From Leucaena leucocephala (lineage: Eukaryota > Streptophyta > Magnoliopsida > Fabales > Fabaceae), in NCBI GenBank assembly GCA_037074615.1, contig CM073542.1, forward strand, positions 22,887,568-22,951,567: a stretch of 64,000 nt of DNA, given 5' to 3'. Below are positions 26,694 through 37,367 of this stretch, piece by piece. The number at the start of each line of letters is the position of its first letter. Position 1 is the first letter of the stretch. A program made the position numbers and the translations under genes. The notes beneath the pieces were generated by a model. The model saw nothing but the letters and a program-made list of their open reading frames with translations. It was not told the origin of the DNA and made no database searches.

Positions 26694-26972
26694 GACAAGG
26701 GGCATAGGCGCGAGAGACATTGGAAATAAGGTAATTTCCTCTTCCTGTTTTACTGAATCAAACTTAAAAGGTAGAGAGATTTAGTAGAGTATTTCACTAC
26801 TACTAGACCAACTCTTAATTTATTTATCTAAACTTACGCAAGAAAAGTGCTAATGTTCGTCGTTATATTTCTTAACTGGTTATATGCAATGTCTCTTCCT
26901 TTAACTAAATCATTTGGTCTCCATTCAAGGCAATTATTGATGATTTTGTAAAAACATTTTATGCAGATTGGC

Positions 26973-28049
26973 AATGGGAAAGAAAGAGTTCCTCACACCA
27001 AAGGCAATAGTTAATCGAATCAAAGCAAAGGGGCTGCAGAAGCTTCGTGGGGCTGCCAGATGTGTCAGAAACAATGTCGAGATGAGAATGGCTTCAAATG
27101 TCATTGCATGAGTCAAAGTCACCAGCGTCAAATGCAAATCTTTGGACAAAACCCAAATCGGATTGTTGAGGGCTACTCTGATGAGTTTGAGAACACCTCT
27201 CTTGAGCACATGAAGCGCAGCCACCGATTCAGTCGTATAGCAGCTACGGAGTTTAAAATGAATACATTAGTGATAAACATCACGTTCATATGAATTCCAC
27301 ACGATGGCTTACTCTAACTGGTTTGTCATGTATTTAGGTCGGACTGGAGAGTGTAAGGTTGAAGAAACACCCAAGGGTTGGTTTATCACCTACATTGATA
27401 GAGATTCTGAGACTCTTTTCAAAGAGAGCATGAAGAATAAGAGAATAAAGTCTTACATGGAAGAGGAAGGCAAGAGAAGGAGATACAGAAGAGCAGTTGA
27501 TGCAGCCATCTTCCTGTTCACAGGCTGAGCTTCCTACCGAGTTAAAAGTGAAAGATGGAGTTAAGATTGGGTTTTCTCTTTGTTCATCAGCAAAAAGTAA
27601 CCGAGGGAAGAGGAAAGGAATTGGTGGTGGAAAATCAACATTGGACGAATTGATGCGGGAAGAAGAGAAGAAAAAGAAGATTAACAGAAAGGATTACTGG
27701 TTTGCATGAGGGAATTGTTGTTAAGGTCATGACCAAAGCTTTGGCTGATAAAGGGTATTACAAGCAAAAAGGTGTTGTTTTAAAGGTGACTGACAAATGG
27801 GTTGGGCAAATAAAAATGCTTGAAAGCGAGCATGTGCTCAGAGTTGATCAGGCCGAGCTTGAAACTGTGATTCCACAAATTGGTGCTCCTGTCAAGATTG
27901 TAAATGGAGCGTATCGCGGATCTACGGCAAGATTGTTGGAGGTTGGTATAGATCACTTTTGTGCCAAGGTGCAGATAAAGGAAGGTCCATATGTTGGCAG
28001 AATACTCCAGGAGGTGAAATATGAGCACATCTCCAAAATAACCCAGTAA
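26973..28049 (+). pseudogene. KIN17 (DNA/RNA-binding, zinc finger + KOW) pseudogene
   Basis: The start MGKKEFLTPKAIVNRIKAKG is the conserved KIN17 N-terminus. The zinc-finger part continues in another frame (CQMCQKQCRDENGFKCHCMS), followed by LGRTGECKVEETPKGWFIT in a third. A Lys-rich KSTLDELMREEEKKKK segment comes next. The C-terminal KOW region (27702-28049) includes LETVIPQIGAPVKIVNGAYR and is intact. At least five frame breaks are visible, near 27048, 27250, 27325, 27460-27510 and 27690. Each is about one or two bases. KIN17 is a nuclear protein of DNA repair and mRNA processing, and this copy cannot encode it. A likely 5' UTR intron remains (donor about 26731, acceptor 26966), and no poly-A tract follows. 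It is therefore a DNA-level duplicate rather than a processed copy. Confidence 0.85.
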
Positions 28050-28900
28050 ATTTTGATAATAAAGATGCATTTTGTTCATTTGCTTCCTTCTCAAAAAACT
28101 AATCAACCTTGTACATATTTAATATTTAATAATATATCGAATATAATTATATCTATTATAAAGATATTTATATTAAGAAGAAGAAAAAAGTAACTAATCA
28201 GTCTATTAAAGCCATTTTCAAGGCTGCAACCCTTTTTAATCATCAATTTCTTTGTTAGTTGGCGTTAGCTTTTATATCTAGCCCTTCCGACTTGGTTTCT
28301 GCAAAGATGCTTAAAGGGGTTGAGAAGAAACCTTTTTTTTGTATCATTAAAACTAAAAGCTAATTATCAGTTTTATGTTCAGCTTTGACTTTGCAAGCTA
28401 TGCAACCAAGTCCATTTAAGCATACGTGGTAGTACTATTAGTTTGAAATGCCATATAATTTAAATTTAATATCACGGACATGGGTGAAATCCTGTTCTTC
28501 AAATTAAAAGGAAGTTGTCTACTAAACTTTATAACCTCCTCTTCTAACTATAAAATTCAGTTAATTTTTTTAAGGTAGATTTTAAAAAATAAAGTAATAA
28601 GTTATTATAAATAATATAATAATTAATTAATTATAGTAAATTGAATAATATTCCATCAAGTTTGATCTGATCTTAATTATAAGAGCCTTATCCAATTTAT
28701 GTTTTAAAATTATAATTTTTTTCTAAAATATTCCTACTTAATTCCATATATTAAATAGATTTTTATCAAGATAGTTCAATATATATATATATGATTAAAT
28801 AGAATATTTTAAGAAAACTAACATAATTATTACAAATAACTAACTTAGTTTACCCAAATTAGTTAAGTATATCTTATATTAACAACCAAATATAGTATAT
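28050..28900. other. AT-rich spacer
   Basis: AT-rich DNA lies downstream of the KIN17 pseudogene. No gene, element terminus or RNA was recognised. Confidence 0.5.
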
Positions 28901-29842
28901 AGGGCCCGTTTAGATAGTATTTTAGAAATGGACTTATGAAAAAAAAATAGTTTTTGAGTAGCTTATAGAAAAAGGGCTTTTGGAGAAGAGTTTATGAAAA
29001 AAAATAGTTTTGACTAAATGAGTGTTTATATAGTTATTTATAGAAATACTTTTATTATTGATAAATTATGAAAAAGAGTATGAGTATTAAATGAGGAGAG
29101 ATAAGAGATGAGAGGAGAGAGGGTGTAAGAAAAAGTAGGGGTAATATAGTAATTGGTTAGTTCATAAGCTCTTTTACTGTTTCATAAGCTACTCTGATTA
29201 GTTTATATGAAACCTTAATTTTAAATAATAGTTTGATCCAAAAGCCTGTTTAAACAAATATAGTGTATGTTTTGATAAGATTTTATAAATGGGCTTATGA
29301 AAAAAATGGGCTTATAGAAAAGGGGTTTTGGAAAAGAAATTATGGGGAAAAAATAGTTTTAAATAAATGAGTGTTTGGATAGTTATTTTCAAAAGTATAT
29401 TTATTATGGGTAAATTATGAAAAAGGGTATGAGTATTAAATGAGGAGAGAGGAGAGATGGTATAAGAAAGAAAAGAGAGAAGGTGTAAGAAAAAGTATGA
29501 GAGAAGGTGTAAGAAAAAGTATGAGAGATGGTATAAGAAAAAATATGAGAGAATGTGTAAAAAAAATTAGGGGTAATATAGTAATTGGTTAGTTCATAAG
29601 CTCTTTTACTGTTCCATATGCTACTCTTACCAACTTATCTGAAACCTTGATTTTAAACCATAGTTTAATCTAAAAACCCATTTGAATAAATATGACTATT
29701 TGGCTTAAAATTTCTCTAAATCTAGGTTTGGCAATTTGCCAAACAGGCCCATAGCTGTTTGTTTTAAACTTTCTCCAAATTTAAATTTTGCCCAAAAGGG
29801 TTTATAAAACTACAGTCTTCCGTAGTTCCAAACAGGCCCATA
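28901..29842. mobile_element. MITE-like element, two related units in tandem
   Basis: It begins GGGCCCGTTTAGATAG and ends TTCCAAACAGGCCCAT, which are imperfect inverted termini. Two related units (about 28901-29265 and 29266-29842) each carry an ATGGGCTTATGAAA-type start and a GAGTATTAAATGAGGAGAG stretch. Each also carries a TAATTGGTTAGTTCATAAGC segment. The same family occurs at 61381-61886. There is no coding capacity. The GGGCCTGTTTGG-type ends are frequent in plant hAT-related MITEs, but the superfamily is inferred. Confidence 0.7.
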
Positions 29843-29998
29843 ATATGAATATATATTAAGAAGTTAAATTTGATCAAAATTAATTAATTAATTTTTTTTC
29901 TAAATCTATATATAAAAAATTAACTAACTATTATATTATCACATCATGATATAAATATTATCAAATTGGAATTTTTTTTGCCAGAAATATCAAATTGG

Positions 29999-30003
<5 letters not shown>

Positions 30004-30062
<59 letters not shown>
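30004..30062. repeat. Long (AT)n microsatellite
   Basis: About 29 uninterrupted AT units. It is the longest such run in the window and is likely polymorphic and prone to assembly error. Confidence 0.97.
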
Positions 30063-30065
<3 letters not shown>

Positions 30066-30151
30066 GTGTGCGTGTGTATGTACAAATGATTGTTGAGCTG
30101 AAGTGTGGGGGCAGAGAATGAAGAAAGAATTTCATTAACATTTAATATAAT

Positions 30152-30693
30152 ATGTGGAAAACATGACTAACTGTTTAATTAGTCCATGTTCTTAACATTT
30201 TGTTGACATAACTAATTGTATTATGTTGAGATTTTGAATAATATATATGATATGATTTATAAGGACAAAAAGTCATCTAAGTGTCGACAGTGAAGTGGAA
30301 TTAATTTATATATAGCGGAAGATATTAATAGAAATACAGTAACAAGGATTAGATTTGTATCTATTTCTGAAAAGATTATTAAAATATAAAAAAAACAATA
30401 TAATATCTATTTATATTAAAAGATATTAATATTAATATTAATATTAATATAAATCTATATCTATATATCTTTTTATATTTATTAAAATCATAAAAATGTG
30501 ACTTACTGTTAAACTGGCAGCTACTACTTGAATATATATATATATGTATATATATAATATTTATAATTGATCGATATTAATATTGATAATTTTGTTTGAT
30601 TTAAAAATTTAACAATATTTAGTTTTAATTATGCTAATAAATTCATCATACTCAACTGGAGAGGGTGGTATTCTCAAAACCTGCGACGCTTTT
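30152..30693 (+). repeat. Duplicated upstream block, copy B (ahead of PHD copy 2)
   Basis: This is the counterpart of 26313-26693. It carries an additional stretch of about 85 bases (from about 30222) and an expanded ATT/AT patch near 30420-30475. Its 3' boundary (CTCAAAACCTGCGACGC) lies about 310 bases ahead of the ATG of PHD copy 2, so it probably supplies part of that gene's promoter. Confidence 0.8.
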
Positions 30694-31007
30694 CCCAAAT
30701 TCCAATAGTCCTCTCTGGTCGGGAAATTGAATGTAAATTGGGATGGGAAGAAGAACTCTTTCCGGAGGAAAGGCTGTTACTTCGACAAAGCCCGGGCTTC
30801 TTACCGGGAGCGAGGTTCCTCGCCTCGTAAGTCAGGTTCTTCTTCTAAATTCATGTTTCTAGGGATTTCATCTTCCGATTTTCTCTTTAAAAATCACTTT
30901 TTGCAATTCAATTCCTGTTCTGCTTGGCTGCTGAGAAAATAAAAGAAATTTTGAGTGGTGAAGCTGTATAACTCACCTTGTGGCTTACCTATGTTGCTTC
31001 ATTTTAA

Positions 31008-32667
31008 ATGACTCATTTTATAAAGTTTTTTAACTTGAAACAGAATGAAGACAATGCAGCTGTGCTTAAAGCATCACATGAGAGTAATCATGATAGGGCA
31101 GATGTTAGGGAGAATGTTTCAAGAGGAAATATAAATAATGACGTGGATGAAGGGTCCAACAGAAGTTCTCATGATTATTTAGATGATGACGATATGTGTT
31201 GGAATTTTTTTGGCGGAAAAAGCTGTTTCTGTTGTAATGAAGGTGGAGAACTGTTAGTTTGCGCTGAGAGAGATTGCCCTATTAGCCTCCATGCAAAATG
31301 TTTATGCATTGAACCTAAATTTGATGATAAGGGGAACTTCTACTGTCCCTATTGCTGGTACAAACGAGCATGGGCAGAGGCTCAGGAATCCAGGGAAAAG
31401 GCCTTTTTAGCAAAGAAAGATTTGTCTAAATTCTTCTTTCAGAATGGAATCACGAGCAGCAAACTCATGGGGAATGATGTGGGAGTTAAGACAAGAGAGC
31501 CCAAAGGTGTCTCTGTTATGGGAAATGGGAGTGGTCTGGAGTATCATAATAATAGGCCAGGCAATAAGGGTGTTTTGGATATAGCCAATGCAAACTGTCC
31601 ACAAGTTAATACTGATGTTTCTAGTAGCAGGAAGGAATATGATATTCTTAATAATTACATTTCCAGAACACATGAAACCAGAATTGTTGAAGGACAAGAT
31701 AGAATTAAACTGGAAGATTTAAGTTATAATAATGAACATGTTCATGTAATGACTGTTGAGCATGTAAAACCTTTGAGTTCTTTCCGTTTTGGTGAATCCA
31801 CAGATGGAAACTTGCATGATTATGAATTTGCCAATGGGATGCAAGGTGGTCTTGAAGTATATGTAGATAAGAGCAGGGTGAAAGATAGAGAAAAGATAGT
31901 CCAGAACGAATTAAATCTATGTGCAACTGATTGTTCTGTTAGTGGAACTGGTGATTCAGATTCTGAGCCTCTGCCCATGAAGGAGAGTTGTGTAAAACAA
32001 GAAGGGGGGCAAAGGACATCATTGCAGCGGAAGAGTAGAACTGGGAGTAAAAAATGGTTGTTACAAAAATGAAGAAGTTGCCAATTCTGAAACTTTAGAG
32101 CTACCTCAGAGGTCTTCTATGCAGAGGTGAGCAATTCATTTTGGTATGCATGCGTGCGTGTATGTATATATACAACTATTTATGTTATAACAAATTTACA
32201 TGTTATTCTCAGTTGCAGCAACAATCTGACTTTAGAAACTGGAAAGCGCAAGAGATTAAGTTGGACTGTTGAAGAAGTAAATATGCTGCAGGTATGTTTT
32301 TCATCATTCATGAACTATATTTCTAGAACCAACCGAATCATGGATGCTATATGAACTAAGAATTTGTGCAATCTGTGGCGGTGTCATATGATTTCTGAGC
32401 TTTAACCGTGAATAATCACTGATGATATTTCAAGTTTAGTGGTAGAGTGAATTACATTGTTCTTGAATCTCATAATTGCACAAGTCTTTCTTGTCTCAGT
32501 TCATAGCATCAACTTTGGTTCTTACCCTGCAGGAAGGAGTGTTCAGGTTCGGAATGGGCCAGCCGCATATACCTTGGAAGAAAATTTTAGAATATGGTTC
32601 TCATGTATTCCATAACAAGCGTAACACTCATGATCTGAAAGATAAATGGAAACATTTGAAGTTTTGA
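31008..32667 (+). pseudogene. PHD-finger/telobox-Myb protein, copy 2, with one frame break
   Basis: The layout is the same as copy 1: exon 31008-32126, exon 32213-32291 (79 bases, as in copy 1) and exon 32533-32667. The PHD finger (CFCCNEGGELLVC, HAKC, FYCPYC) is intact. Near the end of exon 1, a run of A at about 32049-32054 has one base too many relative to copy 1. Translation therefore stops at 32070-32072 after 354 residues, before the Myb part. Downstream, the Myb exons remain open in the original phase (KRLSWTVEEVNML, HIPWKKILEYG, HDLKDKWKHLKF). The telobox signature is altered compared with copy 1. It is either a young pseudogene, a gene making a PHD-only protein, or a homopolymer sequencing error in an intact gene. 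Confidence 0.7.
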
Positions 32668-33314
32668 TAGAATATTTTTTGCCTAGAGCAACTAAATAGG
32701 TGAGCGTTTCTTTGTTAAATTTTGGGTGACCCTGATGTGTTGTCACTCTTGAAACTATATATATATATATATATATTCTTTGAATTCTTTTTGGAAGAGG
32801 TGGCTTTTTAGATCATAGCCATGTAAATTTACAAAAATTCCATGCCATGATTTATTTACGATTGCCGAGTTCCAATGTTACTTGTTCAAGTGTATATCTT
32901 GGAGTTCGTGAATTCATGCAAGTATTTTAGGGAGGTGACGATTTTGCGTTGTAGTTCACTCATTTTATTTGTAGTCTTCAATTTATATGTAAGGCAATTG
33001 GTATATGGTGGCTAAAATAATAAATTAAGCTTTTTTTTAAAGATTTATGACGATTGAGCCGCTAAAGTTTATTAGTAAAATAGTACAAAATAATATATAA
33101 ATTTAAGAAAATTTTGGAACAAGTGAATAACTTCTCTTTCGGCATCACTACAACACAGCCAATTAACAATGACAGATAAGGTGTTAACAATTTATTGGTG
33201 CAACTTCTCACTTTTGTCACAAAATTTAACATTCCCATTCTTGAAGTGAATAGGAACAACTCTCTCCGTATTAACTACAACTCAAATGCAATTAAATATC
33301 TAGCTTCTTTGTAC

Positions 33315-33360
<46 letters not shown>

Positions 33361-34800
33361 AGCTTCTCAGCATAAAAGAAATTTCGAGGCTAACACCTGC
33401 ACGAGTGCACACGGCAAGTGAAAACAAAACTGAAAAAAAAAAAAATTGAGAGGGGAATAAATGGCTGAGCATAAATTTCTTTAACATCTTATTTTGGATT
33501 CAGTGCGTAAACAAGGCCGAAACTTCTTCCTGCTGAACGCCACAGCGATCGTGCTTTGATCCTCATAATCCAGCGACAACAGCAACGTCGGTTTTTGTAG
33601 GGGCCTAGTCAGGATTTTTATATGTTATTAATTTTTATATTCACGTAATGTTATTAGTTTAAATTATATTCTATGTTAGTATGCCCTAGATTTGTTAAGA
33701 TATAGGAGTACGCTTACAATCCTGTATATGATATGATACTGGTAATTATAGATAACATCTGAAAATCCTACGTTCATATTTTTGCATGTTTCATTTGAGT
33801 GCTCCGGCAGCTTTACTAGTCATACTAGCATCAACATCTGAGTGCTTCCTGGGCTTATCCTCTTGGGTAGGGTTGGTTAGGTTAAAATAGTGGGAACAAC
33901 TCAATGTGACCAAAACATAACAGCATATCAGTTGTTGTTCAGTTCGCATTACTAGCAAACTGACATGTTAAGTGCATTGGATTTATCAACTCAGATTGGG
34001 TAATGGTGTTTCTGATACATGAAACACCAGTAAGTGTTCTTGGCTTAATCTTTATTTTTATTTTAGTTTTGTAACTCTTTTTGATAAGCAAATAAGGTTT
34101 AGTTTCATTCCTTTTCACGTTGAATTTATATTCTGTCCCATCAAGATTAAATCTGAATTGAGAGAAAATTTATCAATTATTCTGATCCAAATTAAATAGA
34201 AGGTGCTTGAGATTGGGTAGATGCACTAGTAGACCAAGCTAAATCTGAACAAGCTTTTAGGAGACTCTTTAGTTTAAGTTTTTTCTTTTTGGTTGATAAT
34301 GCTTTCTAAGGTATAACTTATTCTGCATTATCCTCCAGAAACAAAATCAGGAAGGGTGAAGGTACTTTGTGTTGTCATTGTCCGGCCTTCTTTCTGTATG
34401 CTATCACAATTTACAAGGTTTTCTCCACCTTATGTTTTTAGTTATGTTATTGCATTACAATAGGTTGATTTCCTACAGCCTGTTTAGTATAGCATGGGAA
34501 GCGGATTTTGCTTCCAATACACAGGAAAATAGATATGTAATGGCTATTATACTCCTATTGACATTACTCAACCATGATTATCCCTTTTCATTACTTTATT
34601 TTACCCAGGGCCTGTCAACTTTCCTTCCCTTTTCCTTTCTATACCAAACAGACTCTCAATGCTTAGAAATATCTATGCACACACACATATAATCTCATAC
34701 AAGCTAAGATTAATCATAAGTAGTATGACTTCTCTCAGTGCTTGTCACATGATATTTTGTTTTGTGAAATTTGATTGATATCTCATGAAGGATAAGTAAG
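32668..34800. other. Spacer between PHD copy 2 and IES6
   Basis: It contains (AT)n runs at about 32756-32775 and 33319-33358. A GC-richer stretch at about 33480-33600, ending before a GTTTTTGTAG donor-like site, could be the 5' UTR exon of the downstream INO80-subunit gene. That gene would then have a UTR intron of about 1.2 kb. Nothing else is recognised. Confidence 0.4.
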
Positions 34801-37367
34801 ATGGAGCCGGAGGTAGTGGATGCAGAGCTAGTTCTACCAACCTGTCTCAGTTTTAAGCGGGTTCAAACATATGAGAAATATCCCAAAGGCCAAGCCCGAG
34901 GCCGGCACTGGAAACATCTTAAGCAGATTCTTCAAGCTGAGAACTACCGGAATTACTCACCTGATGAACCCAACTGTAAGCTATTAGGGCCAATGTCCTT
35001 TTTCTTCTTTTGAAAGGAAACCTATATTGAAGCTTCTATTTAGTTGTTTGATATCTTTATGGGATTTTCATGCAGATGCGAATATTGAGTCACCACCCTC
35101 TGTACATCCCTGCAAGAGAATTTGCGATACTACAGGCTTTGAGGTACGGAGAGTTTTTTGTTAGTTTCGGTCTTGTATTTTTCTGGATGACTACTATTAT
35201 TCATCCTTGTCTTGGTTTGGAAATTCGTCATAAAATTATGGTTTGTATTAGTGAGCAAGTTGAATCCCAAAATTTCTATTTAAAAGGATGTCATTGTCAT
35301 CTTTTTATTTTTGGAATTTGTGAATCTAATAAGATTTTATCTCATGTCATCTGTTTTGCTTGTGAACTTCTTATATCCGAGTGTCGAATAATGACATTTT
35401 CTTGTAGCTAAATTTTCATAATGACTTTCACTGCCACTAGTTGCAGCTGGAAATGAGTGGAAAGTGTGATATGGATGAAGACAGTTTTTGTCACCTCTTA
35501 GTGTTCCCATTGTTTGCTTAATGCATCGTACTGCACATATACTGCCCATGCATAGAATTGCAAATATTTTAACAAAGTCATGGTAACACGAGAAAATTTA
35601 GTGTGACAGATTCTATTACCTTTTTAACAATTTAGCTAGATCTCTCATACAACTAATTTATAGTTCTTTAACTTGATTGGTTTGGATTATAGTTACTAAG
35701 CTTATCTCTACTAGCAATTGAAGGGTCCTTAAATGGTATGGAAAATATTTTCACCAAAGCTAACTATTAAGGTAAGAGAACCAACCCATTTAAATATCCC
35801 ATCGAACATTTTATTCTATTCAATATAGAATTTGGTATCATATACTGTGGAAATTTGAAGGATTGAAAGTAGAGGGAAAAAGCCTCAAAATATTATTAAT
35901 CCTTGAATGAATAAGCAAAAATATAAACTAATAAGATAAATCTAAAATCTATCATAATCCTAATATCTCAGATTTATTCTTCTAATATATGATAATTTAA
36001 TATTCAAATCTGATCCTGAATAATATCTAAACCTAAAGTTAGATAATTAATTAAACTAACAAAATATAATATTAATTAATTAATAATTAATTCTAAAATA
36101 TAACATCTCAATACTTCCCCTCAAGCTGGATCTACAGCTTAAATATTTGTGATTCTCAACACTCCCCCTTAAGTTGGGAGGCAGCTTGGATATGAGCAAC
36201 ATCATTATAAAAGAACCAGAACTTTGAATTTTTAAACCAGTAGTAACTACTGAACTGAAGTTGATTGGATTTTGAATCTGTATTTTAAGATAAAGTTACG
36301 AACTTGACGAAGAACTTCCATGTTAGAGGCTTAACAAGAGCAACATGCTCATAGAATCATGGTAATCCACTTGGGTTTACACACTAATCTAACCTCACGT
36401 GAGGGAGATGAACTAATCCCATAACCTATGAGATTTTGTGAGAAGAGACCCAAGTTATCCTCTTCTATTATAACCCACTTGGGTTTACACATTAATCTAA
36501 CCTCACTTGAGGTAGATAAACTAATCCCATAACCTATGAGATTTTGTGGGAAGAGACCCAAGTTACCCTCTTCCATTGTAACCCACTTGGGTTTACATAC
36601 TAATCTTCACTTGAAGGTGTGCCTTCTCTTCAGACTTGATATTTTTCTTCTTCTTCTTCAGGCTCTGATACCATGTGGAAATTTGAAGGATTGAAAGTAG
36701 AGGGAAAAATCCTCAAAATATTATTAATCCTTGAATGAATAAGAATACAAATAGGCTTTTATATAGGCAAAAATATAAACTAATAAGATAAATCTAAAAT
36801 CTATCATAATCCTAATATCTCAGATTTATTCTTCTAATATATGATAATTTAATATTCAAATCTGATCCTGAATAATATCTAAACCTAAAGTTAGATAATT
36901 AATTAAACTAACAAAATATAATATTAATTAATTAATAATTAATTCTAAACTATAACATCTCAATACTTCCCCTCAAGCTGGATCTACAGCTTAAATATTT
37001 GTGATTCTCAACATATACTACTAAATCTTCATCAGATTTATTTAAGTACTTGTCTTAATGTACTTTAAGTCACGTATAGTTAGTTATCTTTGTCACTTTT
37101 TATCGACATATGCAAGAACATGTTTATTATGCTACATGGGGCTGTTTGTTCATTTATGTTTGATCCCATATATTAAAGCTGATACAGCATCATTAGACCT
37201 TGTATTGAAGAAGAATTAATTAGTTCACTCTGCAGGCACCGTATTATGATCCCGTGACTAGACTACGGTATGCAAATACTGAAGTTTTCAAGGCTATCAG
37301 ATCGCTTCCTAATGAGCATGTGCAGAGGTACTTGGCCTTGAGGAATGCTGCAGTTGTTCTGAAGTAA
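34801..37367 (+). CDS. IES6: INO80 chromatin-remodelling subunit, IES6/INO80C type (YL1-C domain)
   Basis: Exons 34801-34975, 35076-35143 and 37236-37367 join to 124 aa. The protein opens MEPEVVDAELVLPTCLSFKR, continues GRHWKHLKQILQAENY, and ends with a YL1 C-terminal domain (residues about 77-120). That domain includes KRICDTTGFEAPYYDP, LRYANTEVFKAIRSLP and VQRYLALRNAAVVLK. The length and the domain fit the plant homologue of yeast Ies6 and human INO80C. Those proteins, with Arp5, belong to the INO80 nucleosome remodeller. Intron 2 (2.1 kb) carries a complete small LTR element at 35846-37013. The symbol follows the family name. Confidence 0.92.
35846..37013 (-). mobile_element. Small non-autonomous LTR retroelement (TRIM-like) in IES6 intron 2
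   Basis: The left LTR is 35846-36161 (316 bp) and the right LTR 36674-37013 (340 bp). By eye they differ mainly by a 24-base gap and two or so substitutions. The 5-base target duplication TATAC flanks it (35841-35845 and 37014-37018). The complement of the initiator-Met tRNA primer site (GGCTCTGATACCAT) abuts the right LTR, and a purine tract (AAGGGGGAG on the minus strand) abuts the left LTR. The element therefore runs on the minus strand, opposite to IES6. LTRs read TGTTGAG...TTCCACA. The 512-bp interior encodes no gag or pol. The 24 bases missing from the left copy include the LTR TATA-like stretch (CTATATAAAAG on the minus strand). Confidence 0.9.
36362..36600 (-). repeat. 108-bp tandem repeat inside the TRIM-like element
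   Basis: CCACTTGGGTTTACA recurs at about 36367, 36475 and 36583, a 108-base period with 2.2 copies. The period is a multiple of three. On the element's own strand both full units stay open in one frame (QNLIGYGIS twice). No known domain was recognised. Confidence 0.85.

Noticed and set aside
36362..36600. Regular repeats considered as a CRISPR-like array
   Set aside because: Units are contiguous 108-base tandem copies without spacers, inside a plant LTR element.
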